Source of the DNA: Natrinema salsiterrestre
GTDB taxonomy: Archaea; Halobacteriota; Halobacteria; Halobacteriales; Natrialbaceae
Length of the DNA: 64,000 nt
Direction of reading: 5' to 3'
Assembly (NCBI RefSeq): GCF_029502005.1
Contig: NZ_JAMQOT010000005.1
Coordinates: forward strand, 248,001 to 312,000
Every line of letters starts with the position of its first letter. Within the stretch, counting starts at the first letter, position 1. Below the pieces are notes generated by a model. The model was not told where the DNA came from and searched no databases. It saw only the letters and a program-made list of their open reading frames with translations. Position numbers and translations under genes: made by a program. This document shows, one piece after another, positions 18,163 to 27,253 of the stretch.

Positions 18163-18705
18163 TCAGTTACAGCAACTGGAGGCGATAACGGGAGTGTTAC
18201 CACATTATGTGGGGAACAGAGTTAGATATCAACGACCTCGAGATTACAGTGGCGAGAAACGACGGACCTGATCGCATCGTCGCTATCAGCTCCGCTCCGA
18301 GACATCACCAGATGCTCGCCGTCCGAAATCGATCCACCGAAGTCAATTGCCATATTGCCACCGGTTTCGGACCACCAGTCCCCAGCCGAACACCCATTGG
18401 CAGGGGGCGCCAACGCTGGCCCTCCCCGTCAGCGTTTCTCCGCAGCAACGATACGCATCGGGAGCGACCGGACTACTCGGTACGAACCGGCATCGGAAGG
18501 ACCTCTTCGCTGCAGTCGCTTGCGCTCGGTGTTCGTACCGACGGCAGAGGGGGAGTCTACAGACAGCTACGAGGTCGTGGCAACTCGCGATCAGCAGGCG
18601 GGTTCTCAACAAGCGACCGGATCCCGTCCCCCACGCACGGGTTCGTACGGGACTCGACGGTTGCGTACCGCAGGCCGGGCCACGGGACCGGATACACGAT
18701 TCGGC
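18163..18705. other. 543-bp region without a supported gene
   Basis: This lies between the zinc-ribbon gene and the dnaJ stop. It opens with an imperfect palindrome (18195-18218: TGTT, CCACAT, ATGTGG, AACA arms) that could be a terminator or an element end. Several overlapping open frames cross it on both strands, but none has a plausible start, family resemblance or halophile codon bias. It may be the remains of a mobile element. Confidence 0.4.
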
Positions 18706-19890
18706 CTAGAACGCCCGCTTGATCTTCTCGAAGAAGCCTTCCTTCACTTCGATCTCGTCGCCGCCGGCTTCCGCGAACTCCTCGAGCGCCTCGCGCTGAT
18801 CCTCGTTGAGGCTCTCGGGGGTGACGACCTGCACTTTCACGTAGAGGTCGCCCTGTCCGCGACCGCGCAGGCGCGGCATGCCCTTCCCCTCGAGACGGAA
18901 CGTCTCGCCGCTCTGGGTCCCCTCCGGGATCTCGAACTCGACACCGCCCTCGAGGGTGGGGACGGTGACGGTGTCGCCGAAGGTGGCCTGCGGGAACGAG
19001 ATCGGGAGCCGGTAGCGCAGGTCGTCGCCCTCCCGTTCGAACTCCTCGTGCTCCCGAATCGACACGTCAATCAGCAGGTCCCCGTGGGGACCGCCTTCGG
19101 GGCTCGGCGCGCCCTCGCCTTCCATTCGGAGGGTCTGGCCCTCCTGAATCCCGGCCGGCACCTCGACGGTCAGCGTCGCCTCGTTACGGACGTAGCCCTC
19201 GCCGCGACACTCGTCGCAAGTTTCGGAGTACAGGGTGCCCTCGCCCTCACAGCGGGGACAGGCGGTCGTCTGCTGGACCCGACCCAGCGGCGTCTGCTGG
19301 ACCTGCGTCACCTGCCCGCGGCCCTGACACTGTGAACAGGTTTCCGCGTCGGCCTCGGCCGGGTGGCCCTCGCCCTCGCAGACGTCACACTCCTCCGGGC
19401 GCTCGACGGTGAACTGCTTCTCCGCGCCCTCGTAGGCCTCCTCGAGATCGATCTCGAGTTCGGTTCGGAGGTCTCGTCCTTTGCGCGGCCGGCGGCGACC
19501 GCGACCGCCGCCACCACCGCCGCCGAAGACCTGTTCGAAGAGGTCGCCGAGCCCGCCGCCGCCCATGCCACCGCCGCCCATGCCGCCACCGCCCATGCCG
19601 CCGAACGGACCGCCGCCCATGCCGCCGGCACCGCCGGACTCGCTGGCGTCGAAGCCGTGCTTCTCGGCCTGCTCGTAGCGGTCGTGGCCCATCTGATCGT
19701 AGGCCTCGCGCTTCTCCTCGTCGGTCAGGACCTGCTTCGCCTTCTGGATTTTCTTGAATTTCTCCTCGGCATCCGGGTCGTCGCTGACGTCCGGATGGTA
19801 CTCGGTGGCCTTCGACCGATACGCCTGTTTGATCTCCTCGGTAGACGCGTCGGAGCTCACGCCGAGAACATCGTAGAAGTCCTCGCTCAT
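18706..19890 (-). CDS. dnaJ: Chaperone protein DnaJ (Hsp40)
   Basis: Protein of 394 aa, start ATG 19888-19890. The J domain (1-70) has YHPDVS, supplying the HPD that triggers DnaK ATP hydrolysis. A Gly/Met/Phe-rich linker (about 85-140) contains repeated GGGMGG units. Four CxxCxGxG zinc-finger repeats follow at about 155-215 (CDVCEGEG, CSQCQGRG, CPRCEGEG, CDECRGEG), then the substrate-binding C-terminal domains. It delivers unfolded proteins to DnaK. It lies 200 nt downstream of dnaK on the same strand, the usual archaeal order grpE-dnaK-dnaJ. Confidence 0.97.
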   Translation of the reverse strand: MSEDFYDVLGVSSDASTEEIKQAYRSKATEYHPDVSDDPDAEEKFKKIQKAKQVLTDEEKREAYDQMGHDRYEQAEKHGFDASESGGAGGMGGGPFGGMGGGGMGGGGMGGGGLGDLFEQVFGGGGGGGRGRRRPRKGRDLRTELEIDLEEAYEGAEKQFTVERPEECDVCEGEGHPAEADAETCSQCQGRGQVTQVQQTPLGRVQQTTACPRCEGEGTLYSETCDECRGEGYVRNEATLTVEVPAGIQEGQTLRMEGEGAPSPEGGPHGDLLIDVSIREHEEFEREGDDLRYRLPISFPQATFGDTVTVPTLEGGVEFEIPEGTQSGETFRLEGKGMPRLRGRGQGDLYVKVQVVTPESLNEDQREALEEFAEAGGDEIEVKEGFFEKIKRAF

Positions 19891-20093
19891 TGGTTGTTCC
19901 ACCGTTACTCGGTTGAGACACTTGAAACGAACGTTCCGCACGTACCGTTTTCCGCCTCGGGTTCGCTCGCTTCGCTCACTCACCGCTCGGCGCAAAAATC
20001 TACGCTAAAAAGGCCGCTCGCGGGTGCAGTGCTTCTGCCCCGACAGCAGCGTCTGAGTTAGTTAGACTACGCCTGGAAGGTGACGAAGCCTCG

Positions 20094-22040
20094 CTACTCC
20101 TCGTCTTCGTCGTCGTCGAAGTCGACGTCCTCGAAGTCCGCGTCGACGAACTCCTCGTCCTCATCGCCGGTAGCGCCGGCTTCCGGGCCGGGGTTCGGGC
20201 CGCCGCCCATACCGCCGGGACCTGCGCCTGCGGCACCGCCAGCGCCAGCCGCACCGCCGGCACCTGCTGCGCCGCCGGCACCTGCTGCGCCCGCGTCGGC
20301 GTCCTGGTAGATCTGCTTGCCGATCTCCTGCAGTTCCTCGCTCAGGTTCTCGGTCGCGGTCTCGATATCGTCTGCGTCCGCGTCGTCGTCGTCGATCGTC
20401 TCCTCGAGATCCTCGATCGCGCCCTCGATGTCGCCGCGGAGGTCGTCGTCGACCTGCTCGTCGTTCTCCTCGAGCAGCGTTTCGGCGCGCTGGATCGTGG
20501 CCTCGGCGGTGTTGCGGGCCTCGATCCGCTGGCGCTTTTGCTGGTCCTCTTCGGCGTGTTTCTCGGCCTCTTCTTGCATCTTCTCGATCTGCTCGTCGGA
20601 GAGACCGGCACCGCCCTCGATGGTGATCTCCTCGGTGGTGCCGCTGCCCTTGTCCTCGGCCGAGACGTTGACGATGCCGTTCTCGTCGATCGAGAACGTG
20701 ACCTCGATCTGCGGCGTTCCGGCGGGGGCCGGCGGGATGCCGGTCAGGTGGAACTCGCCGAGCATTTCGTTTTCTTCGGCCAGCTCGCGCTCGCCCTGGA
20801 AGACCCGGACCTGCACCGTGGTCTGGTTGTCTGCCGCGGTCGTGAAGATCTTCGACTCCTCGGTCGGAATCGTCGTGTTCTTCTCGATGAGTCGCTCGAA
20901 GAGGCCGCCTTTGACCTCGATACCGAGCGAGAGCGGGGTGACGTCGAGCAGCACGATGTCGTCGACCTCGCCGCCGAGGACGCCGCCCTGAATCGCCGCG
21001 CCCAGCGCGACGGCCTCGTCGGGGTTGACGTTCTTCTGGGGCTCCTTGCCGGTCAGCTCCTCGACCTTCTCCGCGACCTGTGGCATTCGCGTCGAGCCGC
21101 CGACCAGCAGGACTTCGTCGATCTCGTCCTCGTCGTAGCCCGCGTCCTCGAGCGCCTGCTCGGTCGGCTCGACGGTCCGGTCGATCAGATCCTGCGTGAG
21201 CGACTCGAACTTGGCGCGCGTCATCGACTCCTCGAGGTGGATCGGGCCGTCGTCGGTCGCGGTGATGAAGGGCAGGTTGATCTCCGTCTCCTTGCGCGAG
21301 GAGAGTTCGATCTTGGCCTCCTCGGCGGCGTCCTTGAGCCGCTGGAGGGCCTGCCGGTCGTCTCGCAGGTCGATACCGTGTTCGTCCTCGAACTCGTCTG
21401 CGAGCCAGTCGATGATCGCCTCGTCCCAGTCGTCGCCGCCGAGGTCGTTGTCACCGTTGGTCGCGACGACCTCGTAGACGCCGCCGCCGAGATCGAGAAT
21501 GGAAACGTCGAACGTCCCGCCGCCGAGGTCGTAGACGAGGACGGTCTGATCCTGATCGTCCTCGAGGCCGTAGGCCATCGACGCGGCCGTCGGCTCGTTG
21601 ATGATGCGCTCGACCTCGAAGCCGGCGATCTCGCCGGCGTCTTTGGTCGCTTGGCGCTGCCGATCGGAGAAGTACGCGGGGACCGTGATGACGGCTTTCT
21701 CGACGTCGTCGCCGAGGTAGTCCTCGGCGTCGCGTTTGATCTTCTGGAGGATCATCGCCGAGATCTCTTCGGGCGTATACTCCTCGCCCTCGATCTCTAC
21801 CGTGTAGTCCTCTTCGCCGATGTGGCGCTTGATCGACGCGATCGTCTTCTCCGGATTCTGGATCGCCTGGTTCTTCGCCGGTTTGCCGACGAGTCGCTCG
21901 TCGTCGGTAAAGGCGACGACGGAGGGCGTCGTCCGTTCGCCTTCCGCGTTGACGATGATCTCCGGATCGCCGCCTTCCATCACCGCGAACGCGCTGTTCG
22001 TCGTCCCGAGGTCGATTCCGAGAATCTTGTTGCTGGCCAT
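20094..22040 (-). CDS. dnaK: Chaperone protein DnaK (Hsp70)
   Basis: Protein of 648 aa, start ATG 22038-22040. The nucleotide-binding domain has GIDLGTTNS near residue 8, [13 protein letters not shown] near 168 and [10 protein letters not shown] near 305. The substrate domain follows with [10 protein letters not shown] near 362. The C-terminal lid ends in a low-complexity AGAGGA-type repeat and then a very acidic EEVD-less tail (DDDEDEE). It is an ATP-driven folding chaperone working with DnaJ and GrpE. A TATA-like box lies just upstream. Confidence 0.98.
   Translation of the reverse strand: MASNKILGIDLGTTNSAFAVMEGGDPEIIVNAEGERTTPSVVAFTDDERLVGKPAKNQAIQNPEKTIASIKRHIGEEDYTVEIEGEEYTPEEISAMILQKIKRDAEDYLGDDVEKAVITVPAYFSDRQRQATKDAGEIAGFEVERIINEPTAASMAYGLEDDQDQTVLVYDLGGGTFDVSILDLGGGVYEVVATNGDNDLGGDDWDEAIIDWLADEFEDEHGIDLRDDRQALQRLKDAAEEAKIELSSRKETEINLPFITATDDGPIHLEESMTRAKFESLTQDLIDRTVEPTEQALEDAGYDEDEIDEVLLVGGSTRMPQVAEKVEELTGKEPQKNVNPDEAVALGAAIQGGVLGGEVDDIVLLDVTPLSLGIEVKGGLFERLIEKNTTIPTEESKIFTTAADNQTTVQVRVFQGERELAEENEMLGEFHLTGIPPAPAGTPQIEVTFSIDENGIVNVSAEDKGSGTTEEITIEGGAGLSDEQIEKMQEEAEKHAEEDQQKRQRIEARNTAEATIQRAETLLEENDEQVDDDLRGDIEGAIEDLEETIDDDDADADDIETATENLSEELQEIGKQIYQDADAGAAGAGGAAGAGGAAGAGGAAGAGPGGMGGGPNPGPEAGATGDEDEEFVDADFEDVDFDDDEDEE
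20217..20292 (-). repeat. Short AGAGGA-coding repeat in the dnaK tail
   Basis: Near-identical 18-bp units (GCCGGCGCAGCAGGTGCC type on the sense strand) encode consecutive GAGGAA segments in the flexible C-terminus of DnaK. Copy number is likely to vary between strains. Confidence 0.6.
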
Positions 22041-22065
22041 CGTGGGCGGGTATTGTGCGCACTTT

Positions 22066-22075
22066 GTTTTAAAGG
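22066..22075 (-). promoter_or_regulatory. TATA-like box of dnaK
   Basis: On the dnaK strand, ctttaaaac lies about 27-35 nt before the ATG. The position fits a short-leader archaeal transcript. No specific heat-shock operator is recognised. Confidence 0.5.
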
Positions 22076-22196
22076 TTACTAGGAACGAGCGGGGTCCGAA
22101 TTAAACGCGTCTGAGTGGGGTCAAACCGCTAATCGGCGTACTTTGGCCGCAGTAAAAACGGCAGTAAGATCCGGCGCGCCCCGATCGATCGAGAGA

Positions 22197-22283
22197 GATA
22201 GTAGCCACTGACAGTCACTGTACACCGAATCGAGCGACTGCGTTGCGAGTAGTGTGGAACTAGCTTCAGTGGCGACGATAGTC
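22197..22283. mobile_element. Palindromic repeat element, copy 1 (MITE-like)
   Basis: About 87 bp with inverted ends. It starts gatagtagccactg and finishes cagtggcgacgatagtc, so the ends are imperfect inverted repeats of an ATAGT-N-GCCACTG core. The interior (atcgagcgactgcgttgcgagt) is a weak hairpin. A second copy with the same ends lies at 59833-59920. It sits between dnaK and the grpE stop. Confidence 0.65.
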
Positions 22284-22297
22284 AGCGCCGTCTTCGC

Positions 22298-23422
22298 TCA
22301 CGACTCGTCCGCGTCGGCGCTCGTATCGTCGCTGTCGTCCGCGGCGACTTCGCCGCCGAGTTCGATCGCATCGTCCCCGTCATCGGGTTCGGAACCGTCG
22401 TCGCTCTCGACCTCGGCCGAATCGTCGGCGTCAGAAGACTCGCCATCGACCGCCTCGGCACCGTCGCCGTCGCCGGATCTCTCGTCGGATCCGTCCGCCG
22501 TCTCACCGTCGCCGCTATCGTCAGCGAGTTCCCCGTTCGAAACGGTCACCTGGGCGTTCTGAATGACCTTGTCGCCCATCTCGTAGCCGGGGGTGTACAC
22601 GTCGGCGACGGTCCCTTCGGGCTGATCGCTGTCGACCTGCATCATGACCTCGTGGCGCTGCGGATCGGACTCCGTCCCCGGCTCGGGATCGATCTCCGCG
22701 ACGTTTTCGTCCTCGAGGATGCGATCGAACTCGCGCAGCGTCATCTCGACGCCGTCTCGGAGACTCTCCGCGTCGCCGCTGTCCTCCTCGAGCGCGCGTT
22801 TGAGGTTGTCGCGGACGCCGATGAGCCGCTCGACGAGGTCCTCGGTGGCGCGGTCTTTGATCTGCTGTTGGCGCTTTTTCGCCCGTTTCTTGTAGTTCTG
22901 GAAGTCGGCCTGCTTGCGCTTCAGCCGACTCTTCAGATCCTCGACCTCGTCCTCGTACTCCTCGAGGTCGTCCTGTAACTCGCCGATGGTCTCGGCCTGA
23001 GAGTCGATCCGTTCGGTGAGATCATCGAGTTCCTCGCGCTGGTGTTTGACGGTCCCGTTGAGATCGCGAGCCTCTTCGACGATGGCCTTGACCTTGCGCG
23101 CGAGGTCCTCGTCGTACTCCGACGCCTGATCGAGGATTTCCTGGACGTCCGTGCTCGTTTCGGGTCCGTCAGCGGACGCGTCGTCCGCGTCCGTGCTCGT
23201 CTCGGACCCGGCGGTCGCGTCGATCTCCCCGTCGGTCGCCTCGCCGCTCGAGTCAGCGTTCTCTGCCGCAGGGTCCGATGTGGAGTCCTTCGAGTCGGGA
23301 GTCGGTTCCGGTTCCCCATCCGACGACTCCACGGGATCCACGTCGGCCGTCTCGCCGTCGTCGGATTCCTCCTCGGACGGGACACCCTGGGCGGACGAAT
23401 TCGTGCCCTCGTCTTCGCTCAT
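22298..23422 (-). CDS. grpE: Nucleotide exchange factor GrpE, with long acidic extensions
   Basis: Protein of 374 aa, start ATG 23420-23422. The GrpE core lies at about 150-280: a long coiled coil (LDDLTERIDSQAETIGEL, LKSRLKRKQADFQNYKKRAKKR) followed by LIGVRDNLKRALE, EMTLREFDRIL and the beta-wing PQRHEVMMQV with VADVYTPGYEMGDKVIQNAQVTV. GrpE releases ADP from DnaK. Typical GrpE is about 200 aa; here about 145 residues of Ser/Asp/Glu-rich disordered sequence precede the core and about 85 follow it. Confidence 0.93.
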   Translation of the reverse strand: MSEDEGTNSSAQGVPSEEESDDGETADVDPVESSDGEPEPTPDSKDSTSDPAAENADSSGEATDGEIDATAGSETSTDADDASADGPETSTDVQEILDQASEYDEDLARKVKAIVEEARDLNGTVKHQREELDDLTERIDSQAETIGELQDDLEEYEDEVEDLKSRLKRKQADFQNYKKRAKKRQQQIKDRATEDLVERLIGVRDNLKRALEEDSGDAESLRDGVEMTLREFDRILEDENVAEIDPEPGTESDPQRHEVMMQVDSDQPEGTVADVYTPGYEMGDKVIQNAQVTVSNGELADDSGDGETADGSDERSGDGDGAEAVDGESSDADDSAEVESDDGSEPDDGDDAIELGGEVAADDSDDTSADADES

Positions 23423-23586
23423 GTCCCAGTCAACGAACACCGGTAATAAAAGGGTTGAGGTACCCGGATCGTCGGCGGCCGAACGAGACGACCTACCGCG
23501 ACACGCGTACACCGAATGTGCCGTCTGAACTGACGCCGGGCACCCTTCCCGACAGTATATTGTATCGTCTCCCCCGAGTGTGACCC

Positions 23587-25023
23587 GTGACGAGGCGTGC
23601 GACCGACGAACCGACCAGGATCGCCCTGCGGTACGAGGACGGCACGATCCGAATCGACGGGCTCGAGGAGTCGTCGGTCTCGCCGTCATCGATTCGGACG
23701 GCAGTTTCCGACCTCGAGTCCGATCAGCGAACCGGCTGTTGGCGGGTTCCCGCGGGCGGCTACGCCGACCTCCGAGCGGCGCTGGCGCGAACGGACGCGG
23801 GAGTCGACGACCGCGTCCTCGATCTCGCCTCAGTCTCGGACCTCCACTCGGCGTACGAACTCCGCGAGTACCAGACGACGGCGCTCGAGGCCTGGCTCGA
23901 AACCGACCGCTGGGCCGACACGGCCCTCGAGACAGTCTCCGGAGCGCCCGCCGGCGTCCTCGAACTGCCCACCGGAAGCGGGAAGACCGTCATCGCCCTG
24001 AAAGCGATCGAACGGCTCTCGGTGCCGACGCTCGTCGTCGTTCCGACCATCGACCTGCTCGAGCAGTGGGAGCGGGAACTCGAACGGGAGTTCGGGGAGC
24101 CGATCGGTCGGTTCGGCGGGGGCGAGCAGCGACTCGAGCCGATCACGGTTTCGACGTACGACTCGGCGTACCTGAAAGCCGATTCGGTGGGCGATCGGTT
24201 CGGGATCGTCGTCTTCGACGAGGTCCACCACCTCGGCGGCGAGGGGTATCGAGAGATCGCGCGGCTGCTGGCCGCCCCCGCGCGACTGGGTCTGACGGCC
24301 ACGTTCGAGCGACCAGACGGCGCACACGAGGTCATCGAAGACGTCGTCGGACCGCTCGTCCACCGCGTCGACGTGGACGAACTCGCCGGTGACCACCTCG
24401 CGAACTACGACGTCAAGCGACTCGCGGTCTCGCTCACCCCCGACGAGCGCGAGGAGTACGAGCGAAACCAGGAGGTGTTCACGGACTACCTCGCGACGTC
24501 GACCATCGACATGCGAAGCGGCTCGGACTATCAGGAACTCGTCAAGCGCTCCGGCAACGACCCCGAAGCGCGCGAGGCCCTGCTCGCACGCCAGCGGGCG
24601 CGAGAGATCATGTTCGGCAGCGAGGCCAAACTCGACGCACTCGCGGGAATCCTCGACGATCACCGCGGCGAGCGCACGATCGTGTTCACGGCCCACAACG
24701 ATCTCGCGTACGACGTCAGCGAGCGGTTTCTGATCCCGACGATCACGCACCAGACCGGTACCGCGGAGCGACGGGAGATCTTGGAGCGGTTCCGCGAGGG
24801 CACCTACACACGGATCGCCACCTCCAACGTGCTTGACGAGGGGGTCGACGTCCCGGACGCGTCCGTCGCAGTCGTGCTCTCGGGCAGCGGCAGCGAACGG
24901 GAGTTCGTTCAGCGACTCGGGCGGATCCTCCGTCCGAAAGCGGACGGCGGGCGAGCGATTCTCTACGAGGTAATCTCCGACGATACGAGCGAGGAGCGGG
25001 TCGCGGGCCGTCGTCGCGACTAA
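23587..25023 (+). CDS. XPB/Rad25-family DNA helicase
   Basis: Protein of 478 aa from GTG 23587. An N-terminal damage-recognition-like segment precedes helicase domain 1: LREYQTTALEAW near 95, Walker A LPTGSGKTV near 127, DEVHH near 212, and LTATFERPDGAH near 238. Helicase domain 2 has ERTIVFTAHNDLAYDV, TSNVLDEGVDVPDASVAV and QRLGRILRPK (motif VI) near 440. XPB opens DNA in nucleotide excision repair or transcription; archaeal XPB acts with the nuclease Bax1, encoded at 27254. They share strand and region but are separated by three other loci. Confidence 0.88.
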   Translation: MTRRATDEPTRIALRYEDGTIRIDGLEESSVSPSSIRTAVSDLESDQRTGCWRVPAGGYADLRAALARTDAGVDDRVLDLASVSDLHSAYELREYQTTALEAWLETDRWADTALETVSGAPAGVLELPTGSGKTVIALKAIERLSVPTLVVVPTIDLLEQWERELEREFGEPIGRFGGGEQRLEPITVSTYDSAYLKADSVGDRFGIVVFDEVHHLGGEGYREIARLLAAPARLGLTATFERPDGAHEVIEDVVGPLVHRVDVDELAGDHLANYDVKRLAVSLTPDEREEYERNQEVFTDYLATSTIDMRSGSDYQELVKRSGNDPEAREALLARQRAREIMFGSEAKLDALAGILDDHRGERTIVFTAHNDLAYDVSERFLIPTITHQTGTAERREILERFREGTYTRIATSNVLDEGVDVPDASVAVVLSGSGSEREFVQRLGRILRPKADGGRAILYEVISDDTSEERVAGRRRD

Positions 25024-25076
25024 CTACCGCAGTCGTTCGTCCGCGGGGGAGTGAACGCGATGGGGGCGGCCCGGAG

Positions 25077-25476
25077 ATGGAGCCTCTATTACCCCGGTCG
25101 TGGAACGCGCACAACTGCGACGGCTCGGAAATCTACGGAGATATCGATCCCGGCGACGTCGAACACCGCGAAGTCGGCGCGGGACTGTTAGAGGAGGAGG
25201 TGGCACCGAGCTCGTCGATGGCACACCTCTACCGCGGGGAGGCCGTCTAACTGGCCGGTCATCGTCATGAGCGGCGTCCTCACGTGGGGCTTCTCGGGCC
25301 GAACACGACCGCAGTACATCCTTTTGTCGGGCATCGCGGCGCTGACCGCCTTCTTGCTCATGGAGGCACCGTTCAACGCGGTCGGCGCAGTGATCGTCGC
25401 GATCTGGGGGACCGACTCCGTCGGCAAACTCGTCGGGTTCTTTCGGCGACGGCTCCGGTCCGGGTCCGAGAACTGA
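25077..25476 (+). pseudogene. Decayed DUF2270 family gene
   Basis: Two adjoining pieces in different frames match what I know of DUF2270 membrane proteins. The first (25077-25250) has DVEHREVGAGLLEEEVAPSS and MAHLYRGEAV, then stops. The second (about 25251-25476, read from 25267 as ATG) resumes with VMSGVLTWGFSG, PQYILLSGIAALTAFLLMEA. Roughly 45 bp between them (the NRMxxWRxRLDxTTNW segment) seem lost, with a frameshift. After MEA the sequence no longer matches and ends with a different hydrophobic helix and a basic tail. The 69-aa second piece could still be made as a small membrane protein. Confidence 0.6.
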
Positions 25477-25604
25477 CGCGCCGGTCGGCCGAACCGAGCG
25501 CTGGATCGCCCGTCGTCTACCGAAGCGGTATCGACGTCCCGGGTATCAGGCCCATTGAGTATCCATGGCTACGTGTTATCCGGTTTGTTCGTGATGTCGT
25601 CCAC

Positions 25605-26384
25605 GTGCCAATAGCTCCAGATCCAGCGGAGATATTCGATCGGGCAGTCGCGGAAGGCGAGCGACGGCTCGACCAGTCACTGCTCGAGCTCGCGGCGACC
25701 AGCTTCATCGCGGGATTCACGATCGTGTTCGGCATCGCCACGCTCGGGGTCGTCGACGGGTTGGTCGAACCGCAGTACGGTGACGTCGCGCATATCGCGG
25801 GCGCACTCACCTTCGGGGTCGGCGTCGTCTTCCTGGTCGTGGGCCGATCGGAGCTGTTCAACGAGAACTTCCTCGATCCGGCCGCGGCGGCGATCGACCA
25901 GGACGGGTCGTGGCTGCTTGGACCGCTCCTCCGCCTGTGGACCGTCACCCTCGTCGGCAACCTCCTCGGCGGATTCCTCTTTGCGTTCGTCTTCGCCGTC
26001 GATGGCGTCCTCCCGTCCGGTTCGGCGCACGCGCTGTCCCGGACGGCCGAAGAGATCGTTCATCGGCCGATGAGGGGGATGTTCGCGAGCGCCGTCATCG
26101 GCGGTGCGCTCGTGAGCTTACTGTCGTTTCTCCTTCAGGGCGTCAACAGCGTTCGGAGCCGTATCACGATGGCCTACATCGTCGGGTTTCTGTTGGCCCT
26201 CGGACCCTTCGACCACGTCATCGTCACTGCGATCCACGTCTTCTTCGGACTTCTCTTCGACGCTGCGATCGGCTACGGAGCGCTGGCCGAAACGATCGTC
26301 GTTGCGACTGCGGGAAACTTCGTGGGTGGAATCGGTCTCGTTACGTTCACCCACGTTGCCCAGGTGAAGGGTGCAGAGAAATGA
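25605..26384 (+). CDS. Formate/nitrite transporter (FNT) family channel
   Basis: Protein of 259 aa from GTG 25605 (first residues PIAPDPAEIFDRAVAEGE). Six hydrophobic helices are present. FNT-like features include GVVFLVVGRSELFNENFLDP near 82, the loop around GNLLGGFLFAFV near 128 and ITMAYIVGFLLALGPFDHVIV near 200 with a His-lined pore. FNT channels pass formate, nitrite or hydrosulfide as the acid or anion. The cargo is not decided. The start is chosen because upstream codons are not FNT-like. Confidence 0.8.
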   Translation: MPIAPDPAEIFDRAVAEGERRLDQSLLELAATSFIAGFTIVFGIATLGVVDGLVEPQYGDVAHIAGALTFGVGVVFLVVGRSELFNENFLDPAAAAIDQDGSWLLGPLLRLWTVTLVGNLLGGFLFAFVFAVDGVLPSGSAHALSRTAEEIVHRPMRGMFASAVIGGALVSLLSFLLQGVNSVRSRITMAYIVGFLLALGPFDHVIVTAIHVFFGLLFDAAIGYGALAETIVVATAGNFVGGIGLVTFTHVAQVKGAEK

Positions 26385-26551
26385 ACGCTCCACGAATGGC
26401 TGTCCCGCCGCGTCCAGTTGGGGGGTGCTCGGTGGCCCATCCCGTTCGACCCTCGTCTGATCAGGGCGGCGCGAGTTCGTCGGACCGATCGCTCGACCGG
26501 CAGCATACGCAGCGAAAAGGCGTTTCGGTGGGACGGATGTAGTCACACGGC

Positions 26552-27115
26552 ATGACCGACCAGCGCGAAACCGACTGGGAGTTCGACGTCGAGTTCGCGG
26601 ACGCGCTCGAGACGGTGCCGGACGACCAGTTCGACCCCGACCGGTTCGTTCCGGGCGTCGGTCCGCTGTCGGCGGACGTGATGCTCGTCGGGGAGGCCCC
26701 GGGCGAGCAGGAAGTCGCTCAGGGCGAGCCGTTCGTCGGGCAGGCCGGGAACCAACTGGATCGAGCGCTCGAAGCGATCGGCCACGACCGGCGAGATCTG
26801 TACGTTACGAATCTGGTCAAGGTGCGACCGCCGGAGAACCGCGACCCGTACGTCGACGAAATCGACGCCTGGTGGCCGGTACTCGAGGCCGAGATCGAAC
26901 GCGTCGATCCGGCCGTGATCGTCCCGCTGGGGAGTTTCGCGACGGCCGAGATCCTCGACACCGACGAAACGATTACCGACCTCCACGGGCGGGAATTCGA
27001 ACGTGACGGCCGGGTCATCGTGCCGGCGTTCCATCCCGCCGCGGCGCTGTACGATCGGAGCAAGGTCGACGCCGTCGAAGCGGATCTGCGGACGGCCCTC
27101 GAGGCGACGCGATGA
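26552..27115 (+). CDS. Uracil-DNA glycosylase superfamily protein (family 4-like, no cysteine)
   Basis: Protein of 187 aa, start ATG 26552. Motif 1 is LVGEAPGEQEV near residue 51, with PFVGQAGNQLD following as in family 4 UDGs. The C-terminal motif 2 is VPAFHPAAAL near 152. Family 4 enzymes carry four Cys that bind [4Fe-4S]; this protein contains no Cys at all, so it must be stable without the cluster. It should remove uracil from DNA, next to XPB and Bax1 in a repair neighbourhood. Catalysis is inferred, not proven. Confidence 0.82.
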   Translation: MTDQRETDWEFDVEFADALETVPDDQFDPDRFVPGVGPLSADVMLVGEAPGEQEVAQGEPFVGQAGNQLDRALEAIGHDRRDLYVTNLVKVRPPENRDPYVDEIDAWWPVLEAEIERVDPAVIVPLGSFATAEILDTDETITDLHGREFERDGRVIVPAFHPAAALYDRSKVDAVEADLRTALEATR

Positions 27116-27253
27116 GAGCGGGTCCGTCTCAGATAGAGCGTCGTCCCGACCGAACCCAAGACGTTGGAGTACAACCATCCGGCCGTCCGCCGTGCCGGTC
27201 GCGGATCGACGCGTCCGGGCGACTTTTGACCCCGACGCGCCGAGTGAGAGTCG

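Noticed and set aside
18246-18256. cagtggcga motif resembling the right end of the palindromic element
   Set aside because: No matching left end within 100 bp and no inner hairpin, so not counted as a third copy.
18222-18413. 63-codon minus-strand frame downstream of dnaJ
   Set aside because: Contains an internal ATG and an acidic end but has no family match or promoter; too weak to call.
26381-26542. 54-codon frame overlapping the end of the FNT gene
   Set aside because: Overlaps by ATGA and runs to 26542, but Pro/Arg/Ser-rich sequence with no motif is most likely non-coding.
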